From: an uncultured Rhodospirillales bacterium
GTDB lineage: Bacteria; Pseudomonadota; Alphaproteobacteria; Acetobacterales; Acetobacteraceae
Length of the DNA: 50,662 nucleotides
Direction of reading: 5' to 3'
Assembly (NCBI GenBank): GCA_903928895.1
Contig: CAIYSR010000175.1
Span: 1 to 50,662 of the forward strand
This document shows, in pieces, positions 19,061-27,277 of this stretch; positions within the stretch are counted from its first letter, which is position 1; each line of letters starts with the position of its first letter. The notes under the pieces are model-generated. The model was given only the letters and a program-made list of their open reading frames with translations. It was not told where the DNA came from and did not search any database. A program made the position numbers and the translations under genes.

Positions 19061-19454
19061 GCCCGTACAGCGCCTCGGGAGAAATCAGGGGCTGTGCGAT
19101 TTCGACCAGCTTCTCATCCCGCACGGCGCGGTAGAAGCAGTCCCGCCGCCCGGTGTGGCAGGCGACGCCGACTTGATCCACGAGCAGGAGGAGGGTGTCA
19201 CCGTCGCAGTCGAGTCGCAGCTCATGCAGCTTCTGTTGCTGCCCGGAGCTTTCGCCCTTGCGCCAGAGCTTGCCGCGGCTGCGCGAGTAGTAGCAGACCC
19301 GGCCGGTGGCCAGGGTCTCGGCGATCGACTCGCGGTTCATCCACGCCATCATCAGCACCTCCAAGGTGTCGTGCTGCTGGGCGATGGCGGGGACAAGGCC
19401 ATTGGCATCGAAGCGGATGGCGTCGAGGATGGTGTCTGTGGTGTTCTCGCTCAT
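19041..19454 (-). CDS. hisI: phosphoribosyl-AMP cyclohydrolase
   Basis: HisI, 137 residues, the third step of histidine biosynthesis, opening the adenine ring of PR-AMP. The core [13 protein letters not shown] and the zinc cysteines Cys83, Cys99 and Cys106 (RLDCDGD and ACHTGRRDC) are intact, as are the magnesium aspartates 82, 84 and 86. The tail GHGHSHG is unusual and could bind metal. It is not next to other his genes, but is coupled to a COG0523 GTPase and divergent from a zur-like gene, a context reported for second, Zur-regulated hisI copies. Since the zinc ligands are conserved, it is not a zinc-independent replacement. AGGATAAGG precedes the ATG. Confidence 0.92.
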   Translation of the reverse strand: MSENTTDTILDAIRFDANGLVPAIAQQHDTLEVLMMAWMNRESIAETLATGRVCYYSRSRGKLWRKGESSGQQQKLHELRLDCDGDTLLLLVDQVGVACHTGRRDCFYRAVRDEKLVEIAQPLISPEALYGHGHSHG

Positions 19455-19497
19455 GCCGCCTTATCCTGCCACCCGGGATTTCGTGCAAAGCCTTTCG

Positions 19498-19974
19498 ATG
19501 ACCGACAGCTTCTCCACCCACACCACGCGGCTGCTCGATCGCGCAGAGAAGCTCTGCGAGACGCGGGGTGTCCGGCTGACCGGGCTGCGCCGGCAGATCC
19601 TCGGACTTGTCCTGGAAGCGGAGAGCCCGACCGGGGCTTACGATCTGCTGGAACGGCTGCGCCAGAGCCGCGGCCCGGCGGCGCCGCCGACGGTCTATCG
19701 CACGCTGGAATTTCTGCAGGAGCAAGGGCTTGTCCATCGGCTGGAGCGGCTGTCGGCCTTTGTCGGCTGCGTCGACGCGCATGGGCACGACCAGGGCCAT
19801 CCGGTGCAGTTCCTGATCTGCCGGACCTGCCACAAGGTGACGGAACTCGACGACCACGACCTCGCCGACGCCCTCGCCGCCGCGGCGAAGCGCCTCGGCT
19901 TCGCCGTCAGCGGGGCGACGGTCGAGGCCGAGGGCTTGTGCCGCACCTGCGCAACGGCGCCTCCATCCGCCTGA
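19498..19974 (+). CDS. zur: Fur-family regulator, probable Zur
   Basis: A 158-residue Fur-family repressor. The winged helix (RLTGLRRQILGLVLE, PTVYRTLEFLQEQGLVH) spans about 22-82. The structural zinc cysteines are Cys108-X2-Cys111 and Cys148-X2-Cys151, with a His-rich segment DAHGHDQGHP at 94-102 for the sensory site. The overall pattern is like Zur more than Fur, PerR or Irr, and the neighbours (hisI, COG0523 GTPase) support it. The ATG at 19498 was chosen because it starts the domain; its leader lacks a good ribosome site. I looked for a Zur-type palindrome in the 43-base gap to hisI and did not find one. Confidence 0.82.
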   Translation: MTDSFSTHTTRLLDRAEKLCETRGVRLTGLRRQILGLVLEAESPTGAYDLLERLRQSRGPAAPPTVYRTLEFLQEQGLVHRLERLSAFVGCVDAHGHDQGHPVQFLICRTCHKVTELDDHDLADALAAAAKRLGFAVSGATVEAEGLCRTCATAPPSA

Positions 19975-19985
19975 CCCACTGCCGC

Positions 19986-22043
19986 TCAGGCGGCTCGGAT
20001 GCCGGTCAGGAAGCGACCGACCCCCTGTTTCAAGACCTCGCCCTGGCGGGCGACGTCACCAGAGGCGGATTGGACATGGCAGGCGGCGTGGCCGGTTTCC
20101 CCGGCCGCGAGGCTGACGCCGCCGATATTGGCTGACACCTGGCCGGTGCCCATTGCCGCCTCCTGCACGTTGCGCGCGATCTCCTGGGTGGCGACCCCCT
20201 GCTGCTCCACGGCAGCAGCGATGGTGGCGGCGATCTGACTCATGTTGCCGATGGCACGGCCGATCACCTCGATGCGCTGGACGGTGCCGCCGGTCGCGGT
20301 CTGGATCGCGCTGATCTGCTGGCCGATCTCCTCGGTGGCCTTGGCGGTGCGGTTGGCCAGGGCCTTCACCTCGGAGGCGACGACGGCAAAGCCCTTGCCG
20401 GCGTCGCCCGCCCGGGCGGCCTCGATGGTGGCATTGAGGGCGAGCAGGTTGGTTTGTCCGGCGATCTCGTTGATGATCTTCACCACCGTCTCGACGCTCT
20501 GCGCCATCTCGGCAAGGCCCTGGATGGCATGCGTCGTCGCCTCGGCCTCGCGCACCGCCTCGGTGGCCATCACCGCGGACTGGCCGACCTGACGGCTGAT
20601 CTCATTGACCGAAGCGGCGAGTTGTTCGGCCGCGGCAGCGACGGTTTGCACGTTGGTTGTGGCCTGCTCGGCGGCGGCGGCGACGCCGGTGGCCTGGCGG
20701 GTGGTTTCCTCCGCCGTGCCGGTCATGCTGGCGGCGGTGGCGCCGAGCTCGGTCGAGGCGGCGGCCAGGGCTGCGAGCGTGCCGCTGACCTCGGTCTCGA
20801 AGGCGGCAATCAGCCCGTCCATCGTCGCCTGCCGGCGCATGGTGGCCTGCTGCGCCGCGGCCTCGGCGGCGGCCAGACGGTCGTTCTCGATGCCGGCATC
20901 CTTGAAGGCATGGACCGCCGCGGCCATCCGCCCGATCTCGTCGAACTGGCCGCGATGCGGGACCTCGACGCTCCAGTCGCGCTGGGCGAGGCGGCCCATC
21001 ACGCCGGTCATCGCCACCACCGGACCGGCAATGGCGCGGCCGATCAGCCAGGCGAACCCCAGGCCGAGGGCGATGCCCCCGGCGGATAGCGCGAGCACCA
21101 GCCGCTCGGTGGCGGTCACCGTCGCCTCGGTGTCGGCGGTGACGGCATCCGCGTCCCTGGCGGCGGAATCGGCGACGGCGGCAGCGGCGACGGCGATGCT
21201 GTCGCCGAGCTGCTTCATGCTGCCGTGGACATGGGCGTCGATGCTCCCCGCGAGGGTGACGATGCCGCGATAAGCGGCGATGTAACTCTCCGACTGGGCG
21301 GCGATGTCCTCCGCATTGCGATGGTAGTCGGCGCCTGAGGTGACGCTATCGAGTGCGAGCAGCGTGGCCTCGAGATCGCCGATGACGCCCTCGGCCTGCC
21401 CAGCGAGGGCGGTGTCGCCACGGCCGATCGCCTTGTTGACGGCGAGCCGGAGCTGCATGAGCTGGATCAGCGCGGCATTGGCCATCCCGGCTGCTGTGCT
21501 GTCATGCGCCTGGGCGGCGAGGGTACGGATCTCGTCAATGCTCGTGTAAAGCCGGGCGCCGGTGGGATCGAGCGTGAAGGCCACCGCCCGGTGCTTGGCG
21601 GCGTTCATCGCCGCCGCCTCATCCAGCCCGGTGGCGTAGGCGGGAAGCGCATCGCGCATACCGATGTAGCGCTGTCGGCGTTCGGCGTTGGTGCTGGCGC
21701 CAATCCGCTCGGCAACGATGTCCTGGAGCGGCTTGAGGCCGGCGCGGGCGGCATCGGCAAACGCGACATCGCCGGTGGCGGCAAGCAGGTCCGCGCTGTG
21801 GCGGACGGCGCCGAGGGCCAGGAGCGCGTCCTTGGCGACGGCACGGGAGGTGGCGACCATCTGATAGCGGGCAAGCTTGTGTTGGATATTGGCGACCGCC
21901 AGGTAGCCGGTGGCGCTGACGGCAGCGAACAGGGCGAGCACGAGGCCAAATCCGCCCATGATCTTGGCCCGCACGGGGAGGTTGGCAAGCCGTGCCGTCC
22001 GAGCAGCGGCAGCCGGTTTTGGCGGCAAGGGTGGAGTGGGCAT
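19986..22043 (-). CDS. methyl-accepting chemotaxis protein
   Basis: A 685-residue transmembrane chemoreceptor. A proline-rich cytoplasmic N-terminus precedes TM1 (about 29-52). The periplasmic, mostly helical sensor of about 260 residues (53-315) suggests a four-helix or helical-bimodular sensor. TM2 spans about 316-338, a HAMP domain about 340-392, and the signalling domain runs to the end, with the conserved tip [24 protein letters not shown] around 540-565. No CheB/CheR pentapeptide is seen at the C-terminus. The ligand is unknown. It converges on zur with an 11-base gap and has no other chemotaxis gene nearby. Confidence 0.92.
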   Translation of the reverse strand: MPTPPLPPKPAAAARTARLANLPVRAKIMGGFGLVLALFAAVSATGYLAVANIQHKLARYQMVATSRAVAKDALLALGAVRHSADLLAATGDVAFADAARAGLKPLQDIVAERIGASTNAERRQRYIGMRDALPAYATGLDEAAAMNAAKHRAVAFTLDPTGARLYTSIDEIRTLAAQAHDSTAAGMANAALIQLMQLRLAVNKAIGRGDTALAGQAEGVIGDLEATLLALDSVTSGADYHRNAEDIAAQSESYIAAYRGIVTLAGSIDAHVHGSMKQLGDSIAVAAAAVADSAARDADAVTADTEATVTATERLVLALSAGGIALGLGFAWLIGRAIAGPVVAMTGVMGRLAQRDWSVEVPHRGQFDEIGRMAAAVHAFKDAGIENDRLAAAEAAAQQATMRRQATMDGLIAAFETEVSGTLAALAAASTELGATAASMTGTAEETTRQATGVAAAAEQATTNVQTVAAAAEQLAASVNEISRQVGQSAVMATEAVREAEATTHAIQGLAEMAQSVETVVKIINEIAGQTNLLALNATIEAARAGDAGKGFAVVASEVKALANRTAKATEEIGQQISAIQTATGGTVQRIEVIGRAIGNMSQIAATIAAAVEQQGVATQEIARNVQEAAMGTGQVSANIGGVSLAAGETGHAACHVQSASGDVARQGEVLKQGVGRFLTGIRAA

Positions 22044-22166
22044 GGGATTGGCCTCATGAGGGGCCGGGCTGCGTCCCGGAACACCGGCATCATGAGGAGC
22101 AAAGCTTTATGCGGCGTTACCGCCGCGGCCCAGGCGGCGCGATCCTAGACGATCGCGCCGGCCGGC

Positions 22167-22273
22167 CTAAGCAAACCCTCTCAGCTTTGCGCTCTTGCTG
22201 AATGCTAAGCTGGCTTTCGCCTGCAAGATGTTTGCAAATGCATCCATGGGCTGTCCTGCGAAAGCCTGCTTAG
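22167..22273. repeat. ~105-bp dispersed repeat, family B copy 1
   Basis: The stretch from CTAAGCAAACC to GCCTGCTTAG is repeated at 26274-26377 at roughly 88% identity by eye. The ends CTAAGCA and TGCTTAG are inverted. It is rich in GATGTTTGCAAATGCATCC and GCTCTTGCTGAA. Read on the minus strand it begins at the stop codon of metC, so the gene's TAA is inside the repeat. Confidence 0.85.
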
Positions 22274-23457
22274 GGCTCGTTGGCGTGCAGCCGCTTCATC
22301 GCCTGATCCAGGTCGGCGATGAGGTCGGCCGGGTGTTCGAGGCCGACATGCAGGCGCATCATCGGGCCGCCGAAATCGCCGCTGCCGGCGGTGCGCGGCA
22401 TGGTGCCGCTGGGCAACGCCAGGCTCTCGAAGCCGCCCCAGCTGGCGCCCATGCCGAAGAGTTGCAGGGCCTCGGCCACCGCTTCGATCTTTTCGGGGGC
22501 GAAGCCGGGCTGGAAGACCACGCCGAACAGGGAGCAGGCGCCGGTGAAGTCGCGCTTCCAGATGTCGTGGCCGCGGGCGCCGGGCAGCGCAGGGTGGAGG
22601 ATTTCCTTCACCTCGGGACGGCCGGCAAGCCACTGGGCGACCTCGATGGCCGATTTCTCCTGGCGTTCCATGCGCACCGCCATGGTGCGCACGCCGCGGA
22701 GCGCGAGCCAGCAATCGTCGGGGCTGGCGTACATGCCGAGTTGGCCCGAGGTGCTGCGGACACGCTCCCAGTCGGGGTCGCTGTTCACGGTGATGGAGCC
22801 GAGCAGCACGTCCGAATGGCCGCCGACATATTTGGTCAGCGCCTGGATGGATACGTCGACGCCATGGGTGAAGGGCTGAAAATGATGGATGCCCCAGGTG
22901 TTGTCCATCAGCACCTTGGCGCCGTGCGTCTTGGCCACCGCGGACAGCGCCGGCACGTCCTGGACCTCGAAGGTGTGGCTGCCGGGACTTTCGAGGTAGA
23001 GCACCTTGGTGCTGGGCCGGAACAGCAGCGCGATGCCGGCGGCGTCGATGCAGGGGTCGTAGTAGGTGGTGGTCACGCCCATGCGGCTGAGGAAGTTGTC
23101 GCAGAAGCCGCGGACCGGGCCATAGACGGAATCGGGGATCAGCACATGGTCGCCGGCACCGAGATAGGCCAGCAGCGGCACGGTGCAGGCGGCGAGGCCG
23201 GAGGAGACGATCTGGCAGCGGGTGCCGCCTTCGATGTCGGCGATGACGTTCTCGAGCGGCCAATGGGTCGGCGTGCCGGCGACGCCATAGGTCAGCACCT
23301 GCTCCAGGCGGCGGGCCTGGTTGGTGCGGCGCTGGGCCATGTTTTCGACCAGCACGGTGGAACCGCGATGCACCGGCGGGTTGACGAAGCCATACACATG
23401 GGTGCCGGCGCGGCCGTTATGCGAGAGCCTTGTGAAGAGGTTTTTGCTGTCGGTCAT
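22270..23457 (-). CDS. metC: cystathionine beta-lyase (Cys/Met metabolism PLP enzyme)
   Basis: A 395-residue PLP enzyme of the Cys/Met family; the alternatives gamma-lyase and synthase are harder to exclude by eye. It probably cleaves cystathionine to homocysteine, pyruvate and ammonia. Features are YGVAGTPTHWPLE near residue 55, the cofactor-phosphate contacts SSGLAAC near 85, a substrate-binding DNTWG near 180, and the PLP lysine in ALTKYVGGHSD near 210. The MASWGGFESL region with SSG-like loop points to beta-lyase. The ATG at 23457 overlaps the upstream sulfurtransferase stop as ATGA. The stop codon lies in a dispersed repeat. Confidence 0.87.
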   Translation of the reverse strand: MTDSKNLFTRLSHNGRAGTHVYGFVNPPVHRGSTVLVENMAQRRTNQARRLEQVLTYGVAGTPTHWPLENVIADIEGGTRCQIVSSGLAACTVPLLAYLGAGDHVLIPDSVYGPVRGFCDNFLSRMGVTTTYYDPCIDAAGIALLFRPSTKVLYLESPGSHTFEVQDVPALSAVAKTHGAKVLMDNTWGIHHFQPFTHGVDVSIQALTKYVGGHSDVLLGSITVNSDPDWERVRSTSGQLGMYASPDDCWLALRGVRTMAVRMERQEKSAIEVAQWLAGRPEVKEILHPALPGARGHDIWKRDFTGACSLFGVVFQPGFAPEKIEAVAEALQLFGMGASWGGFESLALPSGTMPRTAGSGDFGGPMMRLHVGLEHPADLIADLDQAMKRLHANEP

Positions 23458-24290
23458 GGTCCGGTCTCCACTTGTGTGTCGGTTCGGCCGCCCCATTCGG
23501 TCCAGGAGCCGTCATAGACGGCGCCGGCGGGCAGGCCGGCGCGGGTCATGGCCAAGGTGAGGATGCAGGCGGTGACGCCGCTGCCGCAGGAGGTCACCAC
23601 GGGGCGGGATCCATCCACCCCGGCGGCAGCGAGGCGCGCCTTGAGCTGGTCGACCGGCAGCAGGGTCTGGTCGGGTGCCAGGAGTTCGGTGTAGGGCAGG
23701 TTGACGCTGCCCGGCATGTGGCCGGCGCGAATGCCCGGGCGGATTTCCGGGACTTCGGCGCGGAAGCGGTTGCCGGCGCGGGCGTCGAGCACCAGTTCGG
23801 CTTTGGAGGTGACGTTGGCGATGATGTCACCGACGCCGCGCAGGCGCTGGCCGCGGTAGGCCGGCAGGAAGTGGCCTTCGGCGGGGGGCGGGGCGTCACC
23901 GGCTTCGGTGATGCGGCCTTCCTTGATCCATTTGGGCAGGCCGCCGTCGAGCACGGCGGCTTTGTCGTGGCCGAAGAGGCCCATCAGCCACCAGCCGCGG
24001 GCGGCGGAGGCGAGGCCTTTCTGGTCGTAGAAGACGATCATGCTGGTGTTGGACACGCCGTAGGCCGCCATGATTTTGGCGAAGCGGCCGGGGGTGGGAA
24101 CCATATGCGGCAGGGTGGTGTCGGGATCCGCGACTTCGTCGATATCGAAGAAGCGGGCGCCGGGGATATGGGCGGCGCGAAATTCCGCCATCGCGTCCTT
24201 GGGCTCGTTGGGCAGATACTTGGTTGTGTCGAACACAACAACCTCTCCCAGATAATCTGCCAGCCACTCCGTAGAAACCAAAGGCTTCAC
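23454..24290 (-). CDS. sseA: 3-mercaptopyruvate sulfurtransferase
   Basis: Two-rhodanese-domain sulfurtransferase, 278 residues. The active-site loop CGSGVTAC near residue 235 is the mercaptopyruvate type (CGSGVT) rather than the thiosulfate type (CRxGxT). The N-terminal domain has the usual noncatalytic FYDQKGLASAARGWW and DGGLPKWIKEG. It transfers sulfur from 3-mercaptopyruvate to a thiol or cyanide in the cytoplasm. ATGA overlap with metC makes a small sulfur-amino-acid operon. A T-rich terminator lies on its 5' side, at the end of the alanyl-tRNA editing gene. Confidence 0.9.
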   Translation of the reverse strand: MKPLVSTEWLADYLGEVVVFDTTKYLPNEPKDAMAEFRAAHIPGARFFDIDEVADPDTTLPHMVPTPGRFAKIMAAYGVSNTSMIVFYDQKGLASAARGWWLMGLFGHDKAAVLDGGLPKWIKEGRITEAGDAPPPAEGHFLPAYRGQRLRGVGDIIANVTSKAELVLDARAGNRFRAEVPEIRPGIRAGHMPGSVNLPYTELLAPDQTLLPVDQLKARLAAAGVDGSRPVVTSCGSGVTACILTLAMTRAGLPAGAVYDGSWTEWGGRTDTQVETGP

Positions 24291-24326
24291 GCCACTCTCC
24301 CTGAATAAATTCGCAAAAGTTTTTTG

Positions 24327-24348
24327 CTTCTTTTTTCCAAAAAAGAAG
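24327..24348. terminator. T-rich hairpin terminator, copy 3
   Basis: CTTCTTTTTT (24327-24336) pairs with AAAAAAGAAG (24339-24348) over a 2-nt loop, preceded by AAAAGTTTTTTG. It is a half-length version of the palindromes at the contig start and near 5.1 kb. It lies in the 75-base gap between the AlaX stop and the sseA start and probably ends the alanyl-tRNA editing transcript. Confidence 0.75.
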
Positions 24349-24365
24349 ATCTTGCTTTCTTTCTG

Positions 24366-25079
24366 CTACGCCGGCGCAATCACCATTCGCCGGTTTTGCT
24401 TGCCCTTGTTCTCGATCTTGACGATCGTCATGCGTCCGATGAGTCCGGTTCGCGCCACATGCGTGCCGCCGCAGGGCTGGAGGTCGATCGGCGTCGCGCC
24501 GTCACCGATGCGCACCAGGCGCAGCCGTCCGGTGCCGCGTGGCGGCTGGACCGAGAGGGTGCGGACCAGGCCGGGATTGGTGTCGAGCACGGCCTCGTCG
24601 ACCCATTCGGTGCTGACCGGATGGTCGGCGGCGATGAGGGCGTTCAGCGCGGCCTCGACATCCTCTTTCGCCGGCGGGTTGGCGAGGTCGAAATCGAGCC
24701 GGGACTTGTCGGCGTTGACGGCGCCGCCGGTGACCGCGACCCCGGGGAGCACGGCGCAAAGCAGATGCAGGGTGGTGTGCATGCGCATCAGCGCGTGGCG
24801 GCGGGCCTCGTCGAGGGCGCAGGTGACTTCGGCGCCGATCGGCGGCAGGGCGGCGCCGGCGGCGGGAATGTGGCGGATTGCCTCGCCGTCGCCCTTCAGC
24901 GTGTCGGCGATGGCGGTCTCGCCGCCGGGCCAGCGCAGGGTCCCGCTGTCGCCGGCCTGGCCGCCGGAGCGGGCGTAGAAAATGGTGCGATCAAGCTCGA
25001 TCGACTCCGCGGTGGCGGACACGACGCGCGCACTGCAGGTCATCAGCGCCGCATTGTCCATGTAGAGCCGTTCGGTCAT
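24366..25079 (-). CDS. alanyl-tRNA editing protein AlaX
   Basis: Trans-editing hydrolase that removes serine or glycine wrongly charged on tRNA(Ala), 237 residues, resembling the editing half of alanyl-tRNA synthetase. The motif FYARSGGQAGDSG is at about 35-47. Zinc ligands are in HTTLHLL near 100 and CGGTHVA near 205. The ATG at 25079 has GGAAGGA 8 bases upstream. No downstream gene on the same strand shares the transcript before the terminator. Confidence 0.9.
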   Translation of the reverse strand: MTERLYMDNAALMTCSARVVSATAESIELDRTIFYARSGGQAGDSGTLRWPGGETAIADTLKGDGEAIRHIPAAGAALPPIGAEVTCALDEARRHALMRMHTTLHLLCAVLPGVAVTGGAVNADKSRLDFDLANPPAKEDVEAALNALIAADHPVSTEWVDEAVLDTNPGLVRTLSVQPPRGTGRLRLVRIGDGATPIDLQPCGGTHVARTGLIGRMTIVKIENKGKQNRRMVIAPA

Positions 25080-25160
25080 CCGCGGTCCTTCCAAGTTGCG
25101 CGGACAGACTACCGCGCCGGGGCGGCGCTGCCCACCCGGCGGCGCGCAAGGCTGGGCGGA

Positions 25161-26042
25161 TCAGTCGATCTGGGCCGCCTTGACCAGTTCGCGCACCGCG
25201 GCGGCGGCGGTGGGGCCCTTCACCGCTTCGCGCCACAGCGATTCGGCGACGCGCTGATGCGCCGCGATGGCCTCATCGGCGCCGGTGATCATGGCCACGC
25301 CGAGGGCCGCACTCGGCGCCGTGTCGGGCCGGAACGGATTGACCGCCAGGGTGGCGCGGTCGCGGGCGCGCAGGATCTTGAAGGTGCCGGACGGTTCGGC
25401 GGCGGGCAGCAGGCCGAACTGGAGGCCCATGGGTTCGGCCTCCATCATATCGGCGACGTGCATCAGCTCGGCTGCCGCGGCCTGGCGGCAGAGGCGCCGC
25501 ATGCGATCGGAGACGGGCAGGCCGGGCGCAATGCCGTGTTCGAGAAACTGACGCATCCTTGTGGCGGGGATCATGTTGATGATGCTGGGCCGGCGCGAGG
25601 TGTACATGCGCTTGCGGGCGCCCAGGATGCCCAGAATCTGCTCGGCCGCCGCGCGCGCGACGGCGCGGTCGGTGCCCGGCTGTTCCGCCGCTTCGGCCAG
25701 GGCGGCGGCCAGGGCGTTGTCGTAGACCTCGGTGGTGGTGAGGTAGCACAGGATGCCATCGACCTGGAGGAGCTGCTCGGCGGTCTCCTCGATCTGGCGG
25801 ATGCGCTCCATGTAGCCGACCGGGCGATTGTAGTATTCGACGCCAATGCCGAGCAGCGACAAAGGCGATATCTTGAGCAGTTCGGCCAGCCGCTGAATGG
25901 TGTCGAGCTTGATCACCTCGCCCTTCTCGTAGCGGTAGAGGGCGGCGCGCGAGACCCCGAGGCGGGCGGCGATCTCCTCGGCGCGCAGACCGGATTCGAG
26001 GCGGTAGGCGCGCAACTGCTGGCCGATTTCGGTGAAGCGCAT
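25161..26042 (-). CDS. XRE-family transcription regulator with large C-terminal domain
   Basis: A 293-residue DNA-binding protein. An XRE helix-turn-helix occupies about 6-60 (IGQQLRAYRLESGLRAEEIA, SRAALYRYEKGE). The remaining 230 residues, rich in helices and with TTTEVYDNALAAALAEAA, look like an effector or dimerisation domain. I recognise no metabolite-binding motif. It is preceded by AAGGG and by overlapping inverted repeats at 26063-26113 that are good candidates for its own operator. Target genes are unknown; the neighbours on both sides are an AlaX protein and glxR/hyi. Confidence 0.8.
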   Translation of the reverse strand: MRFTEIGQQLRAYRLESGLRAEEIAARLGVSRAALYRYEKGEVIKLDTIQRLAELLKISPLSLLGIGVEYYNRPVGYMERIRQIEETAEQLLQVDGILCYLTTTEVYDNALAAALAEAAEQPGTDRAVARAAAEQILGILGARKRMYTSRRPSIINMIPATRMRQFLEHGIAPGLPVSDRMRRLCRQAAAAELMHVADMMEAEPMGLQFGLLPAAEPSGTFKILRARDRATLAVNPFRPDTAPSAALGVAMITGADEAIAAHQRVAESLWREAVKGPTAAAAVRELVKAAQID

Positions 26043-26062
26043 GGTGAGAGCCCTTTCAATCG

Positions 26063-26113
26063 CTGAGACAGCCCGCACGATCGGCGGCGGCTGTCTCAGA
26101 ATTCTATTCTGAG
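26063..26113. promoter_or_regulatory. overlapping inverted repeats upstream of the XRE gene
   Basis: CTGAGACAGCC (26063-26073) is a perfect inverted repeat of GGCTGTCTCAG (26089-26099), and CTCAGAAT (26095-26102) is a perfect inverted repeat of ATTCTGAG (26106-26113). The middle element is shared, so three half-sites of the form TCTGAGA occur and the two pairings exclude each other. This suits cooperative binding of an autoregulatory XRE dimer. The mutually exclusive pairings could also form alternative RNA hairpins in the leader. Confidence 0.6.
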
Positions 26114-26194
26114 CCCATCTTATGGGTAAACGCCAGGTTAATTCAACTCGTCGCCGCGGCGTGGGACGGCGGCTCACGGATTTATGACACAGGC

Positions 26195-26232
26195 AGGACG
26201 GAATCACCGGGATTGCGCAGTGATTCCGTCCT
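26195..26232. terminator. perfect 13-bp hairpin
   Basis: AGGACGGAATCAC (26195-26207) pairs with GTGATTCCGTCCT (26220-26232) around a 12-base loop. It lies in the 331-base gap between glxR and the XRE gene, downstream of glxR and upstream of the family B repeat. No T-run follows. The gap otherwise holds the regulator's operator region and the repeat. Confidence 0.5.
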
Positions 26233-26273
26233 GGCATCGCCTTGTTCCGCGCCGCCCGGGCGCGCCCGCGCCC

Positions 26274-26377
26274 AAGCAAACCCCCTCAGGTCAGCGCTCT
26301 TGCTGAAAGCTAAGCTGGCTATCGCCTGCACGATGTTTGCAAATGCATCCGTGGTCCGTCCCGCGAAACCTGCTTAG
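26274..26377. repeat. ~105-bp dispersed repeat, family B copy 2
   Basis: Second copy of the 22167-22273 repeat, same orientation. Its end TGCTTAG overlaps the stop codon of glxR (TAA on the minus strand at 26374-26376). Both copies therefore sit at the 3' end of a minus-strand gene and contribute its stop. Confidence 0.85.
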
Positions 26378-27252
26378 GCAGTCTCGATGCCAGCCAGGTG
26401 CTCGATGGCGCGGACCATCGCCGAGTGGTCCTGCTCGGCCCCGCCCAGGGCGGTGACGACCGAGAACATCTGCTGCGCCAGCGCGGTGTTGGGCAGGGCC
26501 ATGCCCATTTCCTTGGCCGAGGACAACGCGAGGTTGAGGTCCTTCTGGTGCAGGCGGATACGGAAGCCCGGGTTGAAGGTGCGGTTGATCATGCGCTCGG
26601 CATGGACTTCGAGGATGCGCGAGGAGGCGAAGCCGCCGGACAGGGCCTGGCGGACCTTGGCGGGGTCGGCGCCTGCCTTTTTGGCGAAGGTCAGCGCTTC
26701 AGAGACGGCCTGGATGTTCAGCGCGACGATGATCTGATTGCAGACCTTGCAGACCTGGCCGGCGCCGGCCTCGTTGCCGACATGGGTGATGTTCTTGCCC
26801 ATCAGCTCGAACAGCGGCAGCGCGCGGGCGAAGGCGGCTTCGGTGCCGCCGGCCATGATGGTGAGGCTGGCGGCCTTGGCGCCGACCTCGCCGCCGGAGA
26901 CCGGGGCATCGACGTAGTCGCAGCCGAGCTTGTTGATGCGTGCGGCATAGTCCTTGGTGGCGATGGGCGAGATCGAGGACATGTCGATCACCAGCTTGCC
27001 CTTGGTCAGCCCCTCGGCCACGCCGTGGGCGCCGAACAGGACGGCTTCGACGTCGGGGGTGTCGGGGACCATGACGATGATCACATCGGAGGCTTCGGCG
27101 ACGGCGGCGGCGTCACCCAGGACATGGGCGGCGGCGCGGACCTCGTCGGCCAGGCTGCGGCGATCGGGCACGTAAAGCTCGTGGCCGGCAGCCTTGAGGT
27201 TGAGCGCCATCGGGCGGCCCATGATGCCCAGGCCGATGAATCCGATTTTCAT
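26374..27252 (-). CDS. glxR: 2-hydroxy-3-oxopropionate (tartronate semialdehyde) reductase
   Basis: A 292-residue beta-hydroxyacid dehydrogenase. The cofactor motif GFIGLGIMGRPM is at 4-15. The substrate block DAPVSGGEVGA is near 120. The catalytic Lys is in GAGQVCKVCNQI near 168, with NIQAVSEAL after it. These make GlxR/GarR the best match: reduction of tartronate semialdehyde to D-glycerate. The close hydroxypyruvate isomerase gene upstream (25-base gap) fits the glyoxylate-to-glycerate route. GGGAGA precedes the ATG at 27252; longer in-frame N-termini are not family-like. Confidence 0.88.
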   Translation of the reverse strand: MKIGFIGLGIMGRPMALNLKAAGHELYVPDRRSLADEVRAAAHVLGDAAAVAEASDVIIVMVPDTPDVEAVLFGAHGVAEGLTKGKLVIDMSSISPIATKDYAARINKLGCDYVDAPVSGGEVGAKAASLTIMAGGTEAAFARALPLFELMGKNITHVGNEAGAGQVCKVCNQIIVALNIQAVSEALTFAKKAGADPAKVRQALSGGFASSRILEVHAERMINRTFNPGFRIRLHQKDLNLALSSAKEMGMALPNTALAQQMFSVVTALGGAEQDHSAMVRAIEHLAGIETA

Positions 27253-27277
27253 GTGAGGTCTCCCGATTGATGTTGGG

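Noticed and set aside
19455-19497. A Zur-box palindrome in the gap between hisI and the zur-like gene.
   Set aside because: I looked for a TGTTATAATATAACA-like palindrome and did not find one; absence of a recognisable box does not rule out Zur control.
26043-26373. A CRISPR or tandem-repeat array in the gap upstream of the XRE gene.
   Set aside because: Only two inverted repeats, one hairpin and one copy of repeat family B occur; no regularly spaced direct repeats.
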